This document shows positions 29,024-38,216 of a DNA stretch of 64,000 nucleotides, in pieces; the first letter of the stretch is position 1, and each line of letters starts with the position of its first letter. Below the pieces are notes generated by a model, which saw only the letters and a list, made by a program, of their open reading frames with translations, made no database searches and was not told where the DNA came from. The DNA comes from Ectopseudomonas chengduensis (GTDB taxonomy: Bacteria; Pseudomonadota; Gammaproteobacteria; Pseudomonadales; Pseudomonadaceae): NCBI RefSeq assembly GCF_900102635.1, contig NZ_FMZQ01000012.1, positions 124,001 through 188,000 on the forward strand. The letters are read 5' to 3'. The translations under genes were made by a program, and so were the position numbers.

Positions 29024-30505
29024 ATGAGCAAAGAAGTACTGCTGGTTGTTGAGTCGGTATCCAACGAAAAGGGTGTACCGGCCAGCGTGATTTTCGAGGC
29101 GCTGGAGCTGGCTCTGGCAACCGCCACCAAGAAGCGTTTCGAGGACGAAGTCGACCTGCGTGTGTCGATCAACCGTCAGAACGGTAGCTACGAAACTTTC
29201 CGCCGCTGGACCGTGGTCGATGAGTCCGAGTTCGAGGACCCGGCCTACCAGGTGACCGAGGACATGCCGCAGGCCGTTGAGGCCAACGCCAAGATCGGTG
29301 ACGTGCTCGAAGAGAAGGTTGATTCCATCGAGTTCGGTCGCATCGCCGCGCAAACCGCCAAGCAGGTCATCGTGCAGAAAGTGCGCGAGGCCGAGCGTGC
29401 TCAGGTGGTAGACGCCTACCGCGAGCGCCTGGGTGAGATCATCTCCGGCACCGTGAAGAAGGTCACCCGCGACAACGTCATCGTCGACCTGGGCAACAAC
29501 GCCGAGGCGCTGCTGGCCCGTGAAGACATCATTCCGCGCGAGACTTTCCGCGTTGGTGTGCGGCTGCGTGCCCTGCTCAAGGAAATTCGTACCGAGAACC
29601 GCGGCCCGCAACTGATCCTGTCGCGTACCGCTCCGGAAATGCTGATCGAGCTGTTCCGCATCGAAGTACCGGAAATCGCCGAAGGGCTGATCGACGTCAA
29701 GGCCGCCTCCCGTGATCCGGGTTCGCGCGCCAAGATCGCCGTGCGCTCCAAGGACAAGCGTATCGACCCGCAGGGTGCCTGCATCGGTATGCGTGGTTCG
29801 CGCGTCCAGGCCGTTTCCGGCGAACTGGGCGGTGAGCGCGTCGATATCGTGCTGTGGGACGACAACCCCGCGCAGTTCGTTATCAATGCCATGTCGCCGG
29901 CTGAAGTGGCTGCGATCATCGTCGATGAAGATGCCCATGCCATGGACATCGCCGTTGGCGAAGACAACCTGGCCCAGGCCATTGGTCGTGGCGGTCAGAA
30001 CGTGCGTCTTGCCAGTCAGTTGACCGGCTGGACCCTGAACGTGATGACCGAAGCGGACATTCAGGCCAAGCAACAGGCAGAAACCGGCGACATCCTGCAG
30101 TCCTTCATCGACGAGCTGGAAGTCGACGAAGAACTGGCTCAAGTCCTGGTCGAAGAGGGTTTCACCAGTCTCGAAGAGATTGCCTACGTACCCATGGAAG
30201 AAATGCTCAGTATCGATGGCTTCGACGAGGAGATCGTCAATGAGCTGCGTGCACGGGCTAAGGATCGTCTGCTGACCAAGGCGATCGCCAACGAGGAGAA
30301 GTTGGCCGATGCCCATCCGGCAGATGATCTGCTGGAACTGGAAGGCATGGACAAGGCGCTGGCTCTAGAGCTTGCGCTGCGCGGCGTGATTACCCGTGAA
30401 GACCTGGCCGAGCAGTCTATTGACGACCTGCTCGACATCGACGGCATCGACGAAGAGCGTGCCGGCAAGCTGATCATGGCCGCCCGAGCCCATTGGTTCG
30501 AATAA
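29024..30505 (+). CDS. nusA: Transcription termination/antitermination factor NusA
   Basis: 493-aa RNA polymerase factor. The N-terminal RNAP-binding domain starts MSKEVLLVVESVSNEKGVPA. An S1 domain (GEIISGTVKKVTRDNVIVDLG) and two KH domains (e.g. IDPQGACIGMRGSRVQAVSGEL and AIGRGGQNVRLASQLTGW) follow. The C-terminus has two acidic helix-hairpin-helix repeats (LVEEGFTSLEEIAYVPMEE and LALRGVITREDLAEQS), as in gammaproteobacterial NusA that binds lambda N and the RNAP alpha CTD. The start is ATG 29024. Confidence 0.98.
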   Translation: MSKEVLLVVESVSNEKGVPASVIFEALELALATATKKRFEDEVDLRVSINRQNGSYETFRRWTVVDESEFEDPAYQVTEDMPQAVEANAKIGDVLEEKVDSIEFGRIAAQTAKQVIVQKVREAERAQVVDAYRERLGEIISGTVKKVTRDNVIVDLGNNAEALLAREDIIPRETFRVGVRLRALLKEIRTENRGPQLILSRTAPEMLIELFRIEVPEIAEGLIDVKAASRDPGSRAKIAVRSKDKRIDPQGACIGMRGSRVQAVSGELGGERVDIVLWDDNPAQFVINAMSPAEVAAIIVDEDAHAMDIAVGEDNLAQAIGRGGQNVRLASQLTGWTLNVMTEADIQAKQQAETGDILQSFIDELEVDEELAQVLVEEGFTSLEEIAYVPMEEMLSIDGFDEEIVNELRARAKDRLLTKAIANEEKLADAHPADDLLELEGMDKALALELALRGVITREDLAEQSIDDLLDIDGIDEERAGKLIMAARAHWFE

Positions 30506-30531
30506 GCGGTTGCGGCCGAGGAGAAAGATGC

Positions 30532-33018
30532 ATGACGCAAGTCACGGTTAAAGAACTGGCCACAGTGGTCGACACCCCGGTTGAGCGCCTGCTGCAGCAG
30601 ATGCGTGAAGCTGGCCTGTCCCACGACAGTGCCGAACAAGTAGTGACCGATAGTGAGAAACAGGCCCTGCTGGCCCATCTCAAGAGCAGTCACGGCGACA
30701 AGGTCGAAGAGCCGCGCAAGATCACCTTGCAGCGCAAGACCACCAGCACCCTGCGCGTTGCTGGCAGTAAGACCATCAGTGTTGAAGTGCGCAAGAAGAA
30801 AACCTTCGTCAAGCGCAGCCCGGAAGAGATCGAAGCCGAGAAGCAGCGCGAGCTGGAAGCGCAGCGCGCCGCTGCCGAGGCTGAACGCCTGAAGGCCGAA
30901 GAAGAAGCCAAGCGCAAGGCTGACGAAGAAGCCAAGCGTCAGCCTGCCGCTGCTGCGACCGATGGCGCTGCACCAGTTGCTGCGCCGACGCCTGTCAGCG
31001 AGCCGCTGGTTGCCGCTCCGGTCGTCGAAGTCGAGCGCAAGAAAGAGGAAGTGCGTCGCCCCGAGAAGGCACGCTCTGATGAAGATGAGCGTCGCGATCG
31101 CAAGCACACCCAGCATCGCCCCGCGACCAAGGAGAAGGCGCCGGCTCCGCGCGTCGCTCCGCGTAGCGTCGATGAAGAAAGCGACGGTTTCCGTCGTGGT
31201 GGCCGCGGCAAGTCGAAGATGAAGAAGCGCAACCAGCATGGCTTCCAGGCTCCGGCCGGTCCGGTGGTGCGTGAAGTGGCCATTGGCGAAACCATCACGG
31301 TGGGCGATCTGGCTCAGCAGATGTCGGTCAAGGCTGCTGAAGTCATCAAGTTCATGTTCAAGATGGGCACCCCGGCCACCATCAACCAGGTGCTGGATCA
31401 GGAAACTGCCCAGCTGATCGCCGAAGAGTTGGGCCACAAGGTCAAGCTGGTCAGTGATACCGCCCTGGAAGATTCCCTGGCCGAGTCGCTGAAGTTCGAA
31501 GGTGAAGCCGTTTCCCGTGCTCCGGTCGTGACCGTAATGGGCCACGTTGACCACGGTAAGACCTCGCTGCTCGACTACATTCGTCGCGCCAAGGTGGCTT
31601 CCGGTGAAGCGGGTGGCATCACCCAGCATATCGGTGCTTACCACGTGGAAACCGAGCGTGGCATGGTCACCTTCCTCGACACCCCCGGTCACGCTGCGTT
31701 TACCGCCATGCGTGCGCGTGGTGCCAAGGCGACCGACATCGTCATCCTGGTCGTTGCAGCTGACGACGGCGTAATGCCGCAGACCCAGGAAGCCGTACAG
31801 CACGCGAAAGCGGCTGGCGTGCCGATCGTGGTCGCGGTGAACAAGATCGACAAGCCCGATGCCAACCCGGATAACATCAAGAACGGCCTGGCCGCTCTCG
31901 ACGTGATCCCGGAAGAGTGGGGCGGCGATGCACCTTACGTGCACGTGTCGGCCAAGATGGGTACCGGCATCGACGAGCTGCTCGAAGCCGTACTGCTGCA
32001 GGCTGAAGTTCTCGAGCTGAAAGCCACGCCGTCGGCCCCGGGTCGTGGTGTGGTGGTCGAATCGCGTCTGGACAAGGGCCGTGGCCCGGTGGCCACCGTG
32101 CTGGTTCAGGACGGTACCCTGCGTCAGGGCGACATGGTCCTGGTTGGCGTCAACTATGGCCGCGTGCGTGCCATGCTTGACGAGAACGGCAAGCCGATCA
32201 AGGAAGCCGGTCCTTCCATTCCGGTCGAGATCCTCGGCCTCGATGGTACGCCGGATGCCGGTGACGACATGACCGTGGTCGCCGACGAGAAGAAGGCCCG
32301 CGAAGTTGCCCTGTTCCGTCAAGGCAAGTTCCGTGAGGTCAAGCTGGCCCGTGCTCACGCCGGCAAGCTGGAAAACATCTTCGAGAACATGGGCCAGGAA
32401 GAGAAGAAAACCCTCAACATCGTGCTCAAGTCCGATGTGCGTGGTTCTCTGGAAGCCCTGCAAGGCTCGCTCAGCACCCTGGGTAACGACGAAGTGCAGG
32501 TGCGTGTGGTCGGTGGCGGCGTCGGTGGTATCACCGAGTCCGATGCCAACCTGGCGCTGGCTTCCAACGCCGTGCTGTTCGGCTTCAACGTCCGTGCTGA
32601 CGCTGGTGCGCGCAAGATCGTCGAGGCCGAAGGCCTGGACATGCGCTACTACAACGTCATCTACGACATCATCGAAGACGTCAAGAAGGCGCTCACCGGT
32701 ATGCTCGGCAGCGATGTTCGCGAGAACATCCTGGGCACCGCCGAAGTGCGTGACGTATTCCGTTCGCCGAAGTTTGGCGCGGTTGCCGGTTGCATGGTCA
32801 TCGAAGGCACTGTCTTCCGTAACCGTCCGATCCGCGTACTGCGTGAAGACGTGGTGATCTTCGAAGGTGAGCTGGAATCGCTGCGTCGCTTCAAGGACGA
32901 CGTCGCCGAAGTGCGTAACGGCATGGAGTGCGGTATCGCGGTGAAGAGCTACAACGACGTCAAGGTCGGCGACAAGATCGAAGTGTTCGAGAAAGTCCAG
33001 GTGGCTCGCAGCCTGTAA
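30532..33018 (+). CDS. infB: Translation initiation factor IF-2
   Basis: 828-aa GTPase that places initiator tRNA on the ribosome; that tRNA is encoded at the head of this operon. IF2 N-terminal domains (VTVKELATVVDTPVERLL; IF2_N repeat at about 260) flank a highly charged Lys/Glu/Ala linker. The G domain has P-loop GHVDHGKTSLL, switch II DTPGHAAF and NKID. Domains II-IV follow to ...VFEKVQVARSL. The start ATG at 30532 has the GGAGAAAG ribosome site; the upstream in-frame extension overlaps nusA and is rejected. Confidence 0.98.
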   Translation: MTQVTVKELATVVDTPVERLLQQMREAGLSHDSAEQVVTDSEKQALLAHLKSSHGDKVEEPRKITLQRKTTSTLRVAGSKTISVEVRKKKTFVKRSPEEIEAEKQRELEAQRAAAEAERLKAEEEAKRKADEEAKRQPAAAATDGAAPVAAPTPVSEPLVAAPVVEVERKKEEVRRPEKARSDEDERRDRKHTQHRPATKEKAPAPRVAPRSVDEESDGFRRGGRGKSKMKKRNQHGFQAPAGPVVREVAIGETITVGDLAQQMSVKAAEVIKFMFKMGTPATINQVLDQETAQLIAEELGHKVKLVSDTALEDSLAESLKFEGEAVSRAPVVTVMGHVDHGKTSLLDYIRRAKVASGEAGGITQHIGAYHVETERGMVTFLDTPGHAAFTAMRARGAKATDIVILVVAADDGVMPQTQEAVQHAKAAGVPIVVAVNKIDKPDANPDNIKNGLAALDVIPEEWGGDAPYVHVSAKMGTGIDELLEAVLLQAEVLELKATPSAPGRGVVVESRLDKGRGPVATVLVQDGTLRQGDMVLVGVNYGRVRAMLDENGKPIKEAGPSIPVEILGLDGTPDAGDDMTVVADEKKAREVALFRQGKFREVKLARAHAGKLENIFENMGQEEKKTLNIVLKSDVRGSLEALQGSLSTLGNDEVQVRVVGGGVGGITESDANLALASNAVLFGFNVRADAGARKIVEAEGLDMRYYNVIYDIIEDVKKALTGMLGSDVRENILGTAEVRDVFRSPKFGAVAGCMVIEGTVFRNRPIRVLREDVVIFEGELESLRRFKDDVAEVRNGMECGIAVKSYNDVKVGDKIEVFEKVQVARSL

Positions 33019-33127
33019 TCGCGAGTCGCAACACGCAACGCCCGGCCCCGCATTCGCGCGGCCGGGCGTTTGCCGCTTTTGAGTCCGCTGGCGAACAGGC
33101 AGCGGACGAAGTAAAGGTAAGTAGAAA

Positions 33128-33520
33128 ATGGCCAAAGATTACAGCCGTACCCAGCGTATCGGCGACCAGATGCAACGCGAACTGGCCCAGCTTATTCGGC
33201 GTGAGGTCAAGGATCCGCGTCTGGGGCTGGTGACCATCACCGCAGTCGACGTCAGTCGTGATATCGGTCACGCCAAGGTCTTCATCACCGTCATGGGGCA
33301 GGATGATGCCGAGGCGATCAAAGAGAGCCTCAAGGTACTCAACGACGCGGCCGGTTTCCTGCGCATGCAGCTGGGCAAGGCGATGAAGCTGCGCAGCGTG
33401 CCACAGCTGCACTTCCACTACGACGAGAGCGTCCAGCGCGGTGCTCACCTGTCGGCACTGATCGAGCGTGCCGTGGCGGAAGATCGTCTGCACGACGACA
33501 CCGCGGGTTCCAAGGAGTAA
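33128..33520 (+). CDS. rbfA: 30S ribosome-binding factor RbfA
   Basis: 130-aa single KH-type factor needed for late 16S rRNA maturation. The hallmark N-terminus RTQRIGDQMQRELAQLIRREVKDPRLG and the VTITAVDVSRDIGHAKVFITV strand are intact, as is RSVPQLHFHYDES. It lies 109 nt after infB; that gap holds a GC hairpin but no gene. It is 3 nt before truB. Confidence 0.97.
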   Translation: MAKDYSRTQRIGDQMQRELAQLIRREVKDPRLGLVTITAVDVSRDIGHAKVFITVMGQDDAEAIKESLKVLNDAAGFLRMQLGKAMKLRSVPQLHFHYDESVQRGAHLSALIERAVAEDRLHDDTAGSKE

Positions 33521-33523
33521 GGC

Positions 33524-34444
33524 GTGGCGCAGGTCAAACGTATTCGCCGCAAGGTCGACGGCATCATCCTGCTCGACAAGCCGCACGGTTTCACCTCCAA
33601 CGCCGCGCTGCAAAAGGTGCGTTGGCTGCTCAATGCCGAGAAGGCCGGTCACACCGGTAGCCTCGACCCGTTGGCCACCGGTGTGCTGCCGCTGTGTTTC
33701 GGTGAGGCGACCAAGTTCTCCCAGTATCTGCTCGACGCTGACAAGGGCTACGAGACCGTCGCTCAGTTGGGTGTCACCACCACCACTGGTGATGCCGAAG
33801 GCGATGTTATCGAACGGCGCCCGGTGACCGTCGGTCGCGCCGAGATTGAGGCGCTGTTGCCGCGTTTTCGCGGTGAAATCAAACAGATACCGCCGATGTA
33901 CTCGGCCTTGAAGAAGGACGGTCAGCCACTCTACAAGCTGGCTCGTGCGGGTGAAGTAGTGGAGCGCGAAGCGCGTTCTGTTACTATTGCGCGCCTGGAA
34001 CTGCTGGCCTGCGAAGGCGAGCAGGCCCGTCTGGCGGTTGATTGCAGCAAAGGCACCTATATTCGTACGCTGGTCGAGGATCTCGGCCAGTTGCTCGGCT
34101 GCGGTGCACATGTCGCCGAGTTGCGCCGTACCAAGGCCGGCCCGTTCGACCTGACGCGTACCGTGACGCTGGAAGAACTGGAGGCTGCACACGCCGAAGG
34201 TGGTAACGAGGCGCTGGATCGCTTCCTGCTACCGGCCGATAGCGGTCTGCAGGACTGGCCGCTGCTGCAGTTCTCCGAGCACAGTGCGTTCTACTGGTTG
34301 CAAGGGCAGCCGGTGCGAGCGCCGGAAGCACCGAAGTTCGGCATGGTGCGGGTGCAGGATCACAATGGTCGCTTCATCGGCATCGGTGAAGTGAGTGACG
34401 ATGGGCGTATCGCCCCGCGTCGATTGATTTATACCGGTGCGTAG
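33524..34444 (+). CDS. truB: tRNA pseudouridine-55 synthase TruB
   Basis: 306-aa pseudouridine synthase that makes Psi55 in the T loop. The catalytic Asp lies in KAGHTGSLDPLATGVLPLCFGEATK near residue 48. The TruB-specific YETVAQLGVTTTTGDAEGD and the CSKGTYIRTLVEDLG motif follow, with a C-terminal PUA-like region (FGMVRVQDHNGRFIGIGEV). The start is GTG at 33524 with AAGGAG just upstream, overlapping the end of rbfA. Confidence 0.97.
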   Translation: MAQVKRIRRKVDGIILLDKPHGFTSNAALQKVRWLLNAEKAGHTGSLDPLATGVLPLCFGEATKFSQYLLDADKGYETVAQLGVTTTTGDAEGDVIERRPVTVGRAEIEALLPRFRGEIKQIPPMYSALKKDGQPLYKLARAGEVVEREARSVTIARLELLACEGEQARLAVDCSKGTYIRTLVEDLGQLLGCGAHVAELRRTKAGPFDLTRTVTLEELEAAHAEGGNEALDRFLLPADSGLQDWPLLQFSEHSAFYWLQGQPVRAPEAPKFGMVRVQDHNGRFIGIGEVSDDGRIAPRRLIYTGA

Positions 34445-34475
34445 CACCGAACGGTTCGGCCGAGATGGCTGAAGG

Positions 34476-34502
34476 CCTGATGCTGACGACGTCGTCATCA
34501 GG
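34476..34502 (+). other. Hairpin between truB and rpsO
   Basis: CCTGATG and ACGAC pair with GTCGT and CATCAGG, with a CTG bulge. No U-run follows. It may be a partial terminator or processing site ahead of the rpsO promoter region. Confidence 0.45.
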
Positions 34503-34614
34503 TGCTGCGAGGGTGGCTGTTAGTAGGCACGGTCATACCTCTTTTTAAAACACGGGAAGCGATTCCCGGCCTATTGAGACTGCTTCGGCAGTTTCCAGAT
34601 GAGAGGAAGCCAAC

Positions 34615-34884
34615 ATGGCACTCAGCGTTGAAGAAAAAGCCCAGATCGTTAACGACTACAAGCAAGCTGAAGGCGATACCGGTAGCCCGGAAGTGCAGGT
34701 TGCCCTGCTGACCGCCAACATCAACAAGCTGCAAGGTCACTTCAAGGCCAACGGTAAGGATCACCACAGCCGTCGTGGTCTGATCCGTATGGTTAACCAG
34801 CGTCGTAAGCTGCTGGACTACCTGAAGGGTAAAGACACCAGTCGTTACAGCGCCCTGATCGGTCGCCTGGGCCTGCGTCGTTAA
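34615..34884 (+). CDS. rpsO: 30S ribosomal protein S15
   Basis: 89-aa primary 16S rRNA binding protein. The full family sequence is evident: ALSVEEKAQIVNDYKQAEGD, then GSPEVQVALLTANINKLQGHFK, KDHHSRRGLIRMVNQRRKLLDYLK and RYSALIGRLGLRR. A strong GAGAGGAAG ribosome site precedes it. It lies between truB and pnp as in E. coli, where S15 autoregulates through a 5' structure; that is not demonstrable here. Confidence 0.98.
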   Translation: MALSVEEKAQIVNDYKQAEGDTGSPEVQVALLTANINKLQGHFKANGKDHHSRRGLIRMVNQRRKLLDYLKGKDTSRYSALIGRLGLRR

Positions 34885-34900
34885 TAGACGCGAGCTGCAC

Positions 34901-34975
34901 AAGTTGGAAGCTGGGAGTTCGGCGTCGCGAGTGGGGAGTGATCCTCACCTCGTGGCGCTGGGCTTCCAGCTTTTG
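34901..34975. repeat. Degenerate inverted repeat in the rpsO-pnp gap
   Basis: TTGGAAGCTGGGAG faces GGCTTCCAGCTTTTGG about 45 nt away; TGGAAGC and GCTTCCA pair exactly. It resembles the GAAGCTGG/CCAGCTTC dispersed repeats of Pseudomonas. It occupies the place where E. coli has the RNase III-cleaved hairpin before pnp. Confidence 0.5.
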
Positions 34976-35055
34976 GCTTTTCGAGGGATGCATCGGGTCC
35001 GACTCCCGCGCTTCTTTCCAATTTCCCCCAAGGCAACAAAGAGAAGGAAAACACC

Positions 35056-37161
35056 GTGAACCCGGTAATCAAGAAATTCCAGTTCGGTCAGTCGACCGTT
35101 ACCCTCGAGACTGGCCGTATCGCCCGTCAAGCCTCCGGCGCAGTGCTGGTCACCGTTGACGACGACGTCAGCGTGCTGGTCGCCGTAACCGGCGCCAAGA
35201 CTGCCGACCCAAGCAAGGGCTTCTTCCCGCTGTCCGTGCACTACCAAGAAAAGACCTACGCTGCCGGCAAGATCCCGGGTGGTTTCTTCAAGCGTGAAGC
35301 GCGTCCTTCCGAGAAAGAAACCCTGACCTCGCGCCTGATCGACCGTCCGATCCGCCCGCTGTTCCCGGAAGGTTTCCAGAACGAAGTGCAGGTCATCTGC
35401 ACCGTGGTTTCCACCAGCAAGAAGACCGATCCGGACATCGCTGCGATGATCGGCACCTCGGCCGCTCTGGCCATCTCCGGTATCCCGTTCAACGGCCCGA
35501 TCGGTGCCGCGCGCGTCGCCTTCCACCCGGAAACTGGCTACCTGCTGAACCCGAACTACGAGCAGCTCAAGGCTTCGAGCCTGGACATGGTCGTGGCCGG
35601 CACCAAGGACGCCGTGCTGATGGTCGAATCGGAAGCCAAAGAGCTGACCGAAGACCAGATGCTGGGCGCCGTGCTGTTTGCCCATGAGGAGTTCCAGGTG
35701 GTCATCCAGGCTGTCGCCGAGCTGGCTGCCGAAGCCGGCAAGCCGACCTGGGACTGGCAGCCGAAGCCGGAAAACACCGCACTGCTGAACGCCATCCGTG
35801 GTGAGTTCGGTGACGCGATTTCCCAGGCTTACACCATCACCATCAAGCAGGACCGCTACGCGCGTCTGGGCGAGCTGCGCGATCAGGTCGTGGCCAAGTT
35901 CTCCGGCGAAGAAGGTCAGCCTACTGCCGGTGAAGTCAAAGAAGCCTTCGGCGAGATCGAATACCGCACCGTGCGCGAGAACATCGTCAACGGCAAACCG
36001 CGTATCGATGGTCGTGACACCCGCACCGTGCGTGGCCTGAACATCGAAGTCGGCGTACTGGACAAGACCCACGGTTCGGCGCTGTTCACCCGTGGCGAAA
36101 CCCAGGCGCTGGTCGTGGCTACCCTCGGTACCGCCCGCGACGCACAGCTGCTGGACACCCTCGAAGGCGAGAAGAAAGACCCCTTCATGCTGCACTACAA
36201 CTTCCCGCCGTACTCGGTCGGTGAGTGTGGTCGCATGGGCGCCACTGGCCGCCGCGAAATCGGCCACGGCCGTCTCGCCCGTCGTGGCGTTGCCGCTATG
36301 CTGCCGAGCGCTGACGAGTTCCCGTACACCATCCGCGTGGTATCGGAAATCACCGAGTCCAACGGTTCTTCCTCCATGGCTTCGGTCTGCGGTGCTTCCC
36401 TGGCCCTGATGGACGCTGGTGTGCCGATGAAGGCGCCGGTTGCCGGTATCGCCATGGGTCTGGTGCTGGAAGGTGAGAAGTTCGCCGTGCTGACCGACAT
36501 CCTCGGCGACGAAGATCACCTGGGCGACATGGACTTCAAGGTAGCCGGTACCGCCAAGGGCGTCACCGCGCTGCAGATGGACATCAAGATCCAGGGCATC
36601 ACCGAAGAAATCATGGAGCAGGCGCTGGAGCAGGCGCTGGAAGCTCGCCTGAACATCCTCGGCCAGATGAACCAGGTTATCGCCCAATCGCGCAGCGAGC
36701 TGTCGGCCAACGCGCCGACCATGATTGCGATGAAGATCGACCAGGACAAGATCCGCGACGTCATCGGTAAAGGCGGCGCGACCATCCGTGGTATCTGCGA
36801 AGAAACCAAGGCTTCGATCGACATCGAAGACGATGGCTCGATCAAGATCTTCGGTGAAACCAAAGAAGCTGCCGAAGCTGCTCGTCAGCGCGTTCTGGGC
36901 ATTACCGCAGAAGCCGAGATCGGCAAGATCTACGTCGGCAAGGTCGAGCGCATCGTCGACTTCGGCGCCTTCGTCAACATCCTGCCGGGCAAGGACGGCC
37001 TGGTGCACATCTCCATGCTGAGCGATCAGCGCGTGGAGAAGGTCACCGACGTGCTGCAGGAAGGCCAGGAAGTGAAGGTACTGGTGCTGGACGTGGACAA
37101 CCGCGGCCGTATCAAGCTGTCGATCAAGGATGTAGCTGCTGCCGAGGCCTCTGGCGTCTAA
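35056..37161 (+). CDS. pnp: Polyribonucleotide nucleotidyltransferase (PNPase)
   Basis: 701-aa 3'-5' phosphorolytic exoribonuclease and degradosome component. Two RNase PH domains are present: KSFFPLSVHYQEKTYAAGK-like segment near 60-80 and the second with GETQALVVATLGTARDAQ. KH domain KIRDVIGKGGATIRGICEET near 560 and S1 domain YVGKVERIVDFGAFVNILPGKDGLVH near 625 close the protein. The start is GTG at 35056 with GAAGGAAAAC upstream. A clear terminator follows at 37186-37210. Confidence 0.98.
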   Translation: MNPVIKKFQFGQSTVTLETGRIARQASGAVLVTVDDDVSVLVAVTGAKTADPSKGFFPLSVHYQEKTYAAGKIPGGFFKREARPSEKETLTSRLIDRPIRPLFPEGFQNEVQVICTVVSTSKKTDPDIAAMIGTSAALAISGIPFNGPIGAARVAFHPETGYLLNPNYEQLKASSLDMVVAGTKDAVLMVESEAKELTEDQMLGAVLFAHEEFQVVIQAVAELAAEAGKPTWDWQPKPENTALLNAIRGEFGDAISQAYTITIKQDRYARLGELRDQVVAKFSGEEGQPTAGEVKEAFGEIEYRTVRENIVNGKPRIDGRDTRTVRGLNIEVGVLDKTHGSALFTRGETQALVVATLGTARDAQLLDTLEGEKKDPFMLHYNFPPYSVGECGRMGATGRREIGHGRLARRGVAAMLPSADEFPYTIRVVSEITESNGSSSMASVCGASLALMDAGVPMKAPVAGIAMGLVLEGEKFAVLTDILGDEDHLGDMDFKVAGTAKGVTALQMDIKIQGITEEIMEQALEQALEARLNILGQMNQVIAQSRSELSANAPTMIAMKIDQDKIRDVIGKGGATIRGICEETKASIDIEDDGSIKIFGETKEAAEAARQRVLGITAEAEIGKIYVGKVERIVDFGAFVNILPGKDGLVHISMLSDQRVEKVTDVLQEGQEVKVLVLDVDNRGRIKLSIKDVAAAEASGV

Positions 37162-37185
37162 GCACGGTTCGCCTGTTCGAACGAG

Positions 37186-37210
37186 AGGGCTCCTACGGGA
37201 GCCCTTTTTT
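37186..37210 (+). terminator. Terminator of the nusA-pnp operon
   Basis: AGGGCTCC pairs with GGAGCCCT around TACG, followed by TTTTTT, 24 nt after the pnp stop. The rest of the 322-nt gap (37211-37483) holds no gene; it becomes AT-rich toward a sigma-54 promoter. Confidence 0.94.
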
Positions 37211-37400
37211 GTGCGCGATCGTCAGGGTTCGTCATTGCCGACCTGAGATGCGACTGCGATGCATGCATGCGTTCACTCGGTTATCGGATCATGCAAATTG
37301 CCCGAGAGTTTTTTTGCGACTCGGCGAAATGCAATCAAAAGCATAATGGTGATTTTATTTAAGTGTTTGTTTTTAAAGTATTTAATTTAATTTAAAAACC

Positions 37401-37416
37401 TGGCACAGGCCCTGCA
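37401..37416 (+). promoter_or_regulatory. Sigma-54 (RpoN) promoter upstream of the BON-domain gene
   Basis: TGGCACAGGCCCTGCA has GG and GC at the exact -24/-12 spacing and matches TGGCACnnnnnTTGCA at nearly every conserved position. An AT-rich stretch (37340-37398) precedes it, typical of bend or IHF regions. Predicted start about 37427, some 57 nt before the BON gene. Confidence 0.82.
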
Positions 37417-37483
37417 ACAGTACTGGTGAACCTGCAACCAGGAGTTGGTTTGCAGATTGTCTGGAATGTACAGGAGTCGAATT

Positions 37484-37837
37484 ATGAAACAGCCAATCAA
37501 CCGTTTTGCCGCTACCACCCTGACCGCTGCCGTGCTGAGCATGTCGCTGGCCTCGGCAGCCTTCGCCGCAGAGCCGACCATGCTGGCGGCCAATGACACT
37601 GTGGATAAAGCCGAGCAGGCGGTATCCGACACCTGGATCACCAGCAAAGTGAAGTCCACCTTCGTCGCTGACTCGAACCTTAGCGCGCTGGACATCAAGG
37701 TCGAGACCAACCAGGGCGTGGTTTCCCTGTCCGGCGTGGTCGCTACCGACGCCGAGCGTGATCTGGCTATCGCCAAGACCAAGGAAATCGAGGGTGTGCG
37801 TGACGTGTCCGCCGATGCCCTGAAAACTGCTGACTGA
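37484..37837 (+). CDS. Periplasmic BON-domain protein
   Basis: 117-aa exported protein. A signal peptide (MKQPINRFAATTLTAAVLS...SAAFAAEP, cleavage about residue 27) precedes one BON domain: DTWITSKVKSTFVADSNLSALDIKVETNQG, VVSLSGVVATDAERDLAIAKTKEIEGVRDV. BON proteins such as OsmY act in the periplasm or at membranes under osmotic or envelope stress. The start at 37484 has AGGAG eight nt upstream. It is followed 57 nt later by a CsbD gene, a common stress-gene pairing, and is preceded by a sigma-54 promoter. Confidence 0.88.
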   Translation: MKQPINRFAATTLTAAVLSMSLASAAFAAEPTMLAANDTVDKAEQAVSDTWITSKVKSTFVADSNLSALDIKVETNQGVVSLSGVVATDAERDLAIAKTKEIEGVRDVSADALKTAD

Positions 37838-37894
37838 TAGCCGAGCCGGCCGGGCTGGTGCCCGGCCCCACCTTCTGTCACTGGGAGAATGACC

Positions 37895-38092
37895 ATGAAT
37901 AGCGACATCATCAAAGGCAAATGGAAGCAGCTCAGCGGTCGCATGAAGGAGCGTTGGGGCAACCTGACCGATGACGACCTGGACGTCGCCGAGGGCCACA
38001 GCGAATACCTGGCCGGCAAGCTGCAAGAACGTTACGGCTGGACCAAGGAAAAGGCCCAGCAAGAGCTGCGCGATTTCAGCGACAAGCTCTGA
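37895..38092 (+). CDS. CsbD family stress-response protein
   Basis: 65-aa small, very hydrophilic protein. Family signature: DIIKGKWKQLSGRMKERWGNLTDDDL, then AEGHSEYLAGKLQERYGWTKEKA. CsbD proteins are induced in general or osmotic stress; their activity is unknown. The ATG at 37895 is preferred because GGGAG lies seven nt upstream; an in-frame ATG at 37889 would add two residues. It is probably in one transcript with the BON gene and ends at terminator 38217-38256. Confidence 0.88.
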   Translation: MNSDIIKGKWKQLSGRMKERWGNLTDDDLDVAEGHSEYLAGKLQERYGWTKEKAQQELRDFSDKL

Positions 38093-38214
38093 GCACGGAT
38101 TGCCGGGTAAGGATGCCCACAGGTACGGACAGTTTCAGAAACGGATGTATTTTCAGCACGGATGGCTACAGGCAGGACGCCTGATCAGCACGGATAGCGA
38201 CAGGCATGGATGCG
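38091..38214. repeat. Degenerate repeats of an AGCACGGATnGC unit
   Basis: AGCACGGAT(T/G/A)GC recurs three times (about 38091, 38154 and 38190), with intermediate partial copies (TACGGACAG, AACGGATG) and an ACAGGCA unit after each of two. Spacing is irregular (about 35-60 nt), so this is not a CRISPR. It lies between csbD and its terminator. Confidence 0.6.
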
Positions 38215-38216
38215 CG

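Noticed and set aside
30184..33135. Long antisense frame over nusA-infB
   Set aside because: Shadow of IF-2 and NusA coding sequence; no domain.
38091..38214. CRISPR-like array
   Set aside because: Repeats are too short, degenerate and irregularly spaced, and no cas genes are present.
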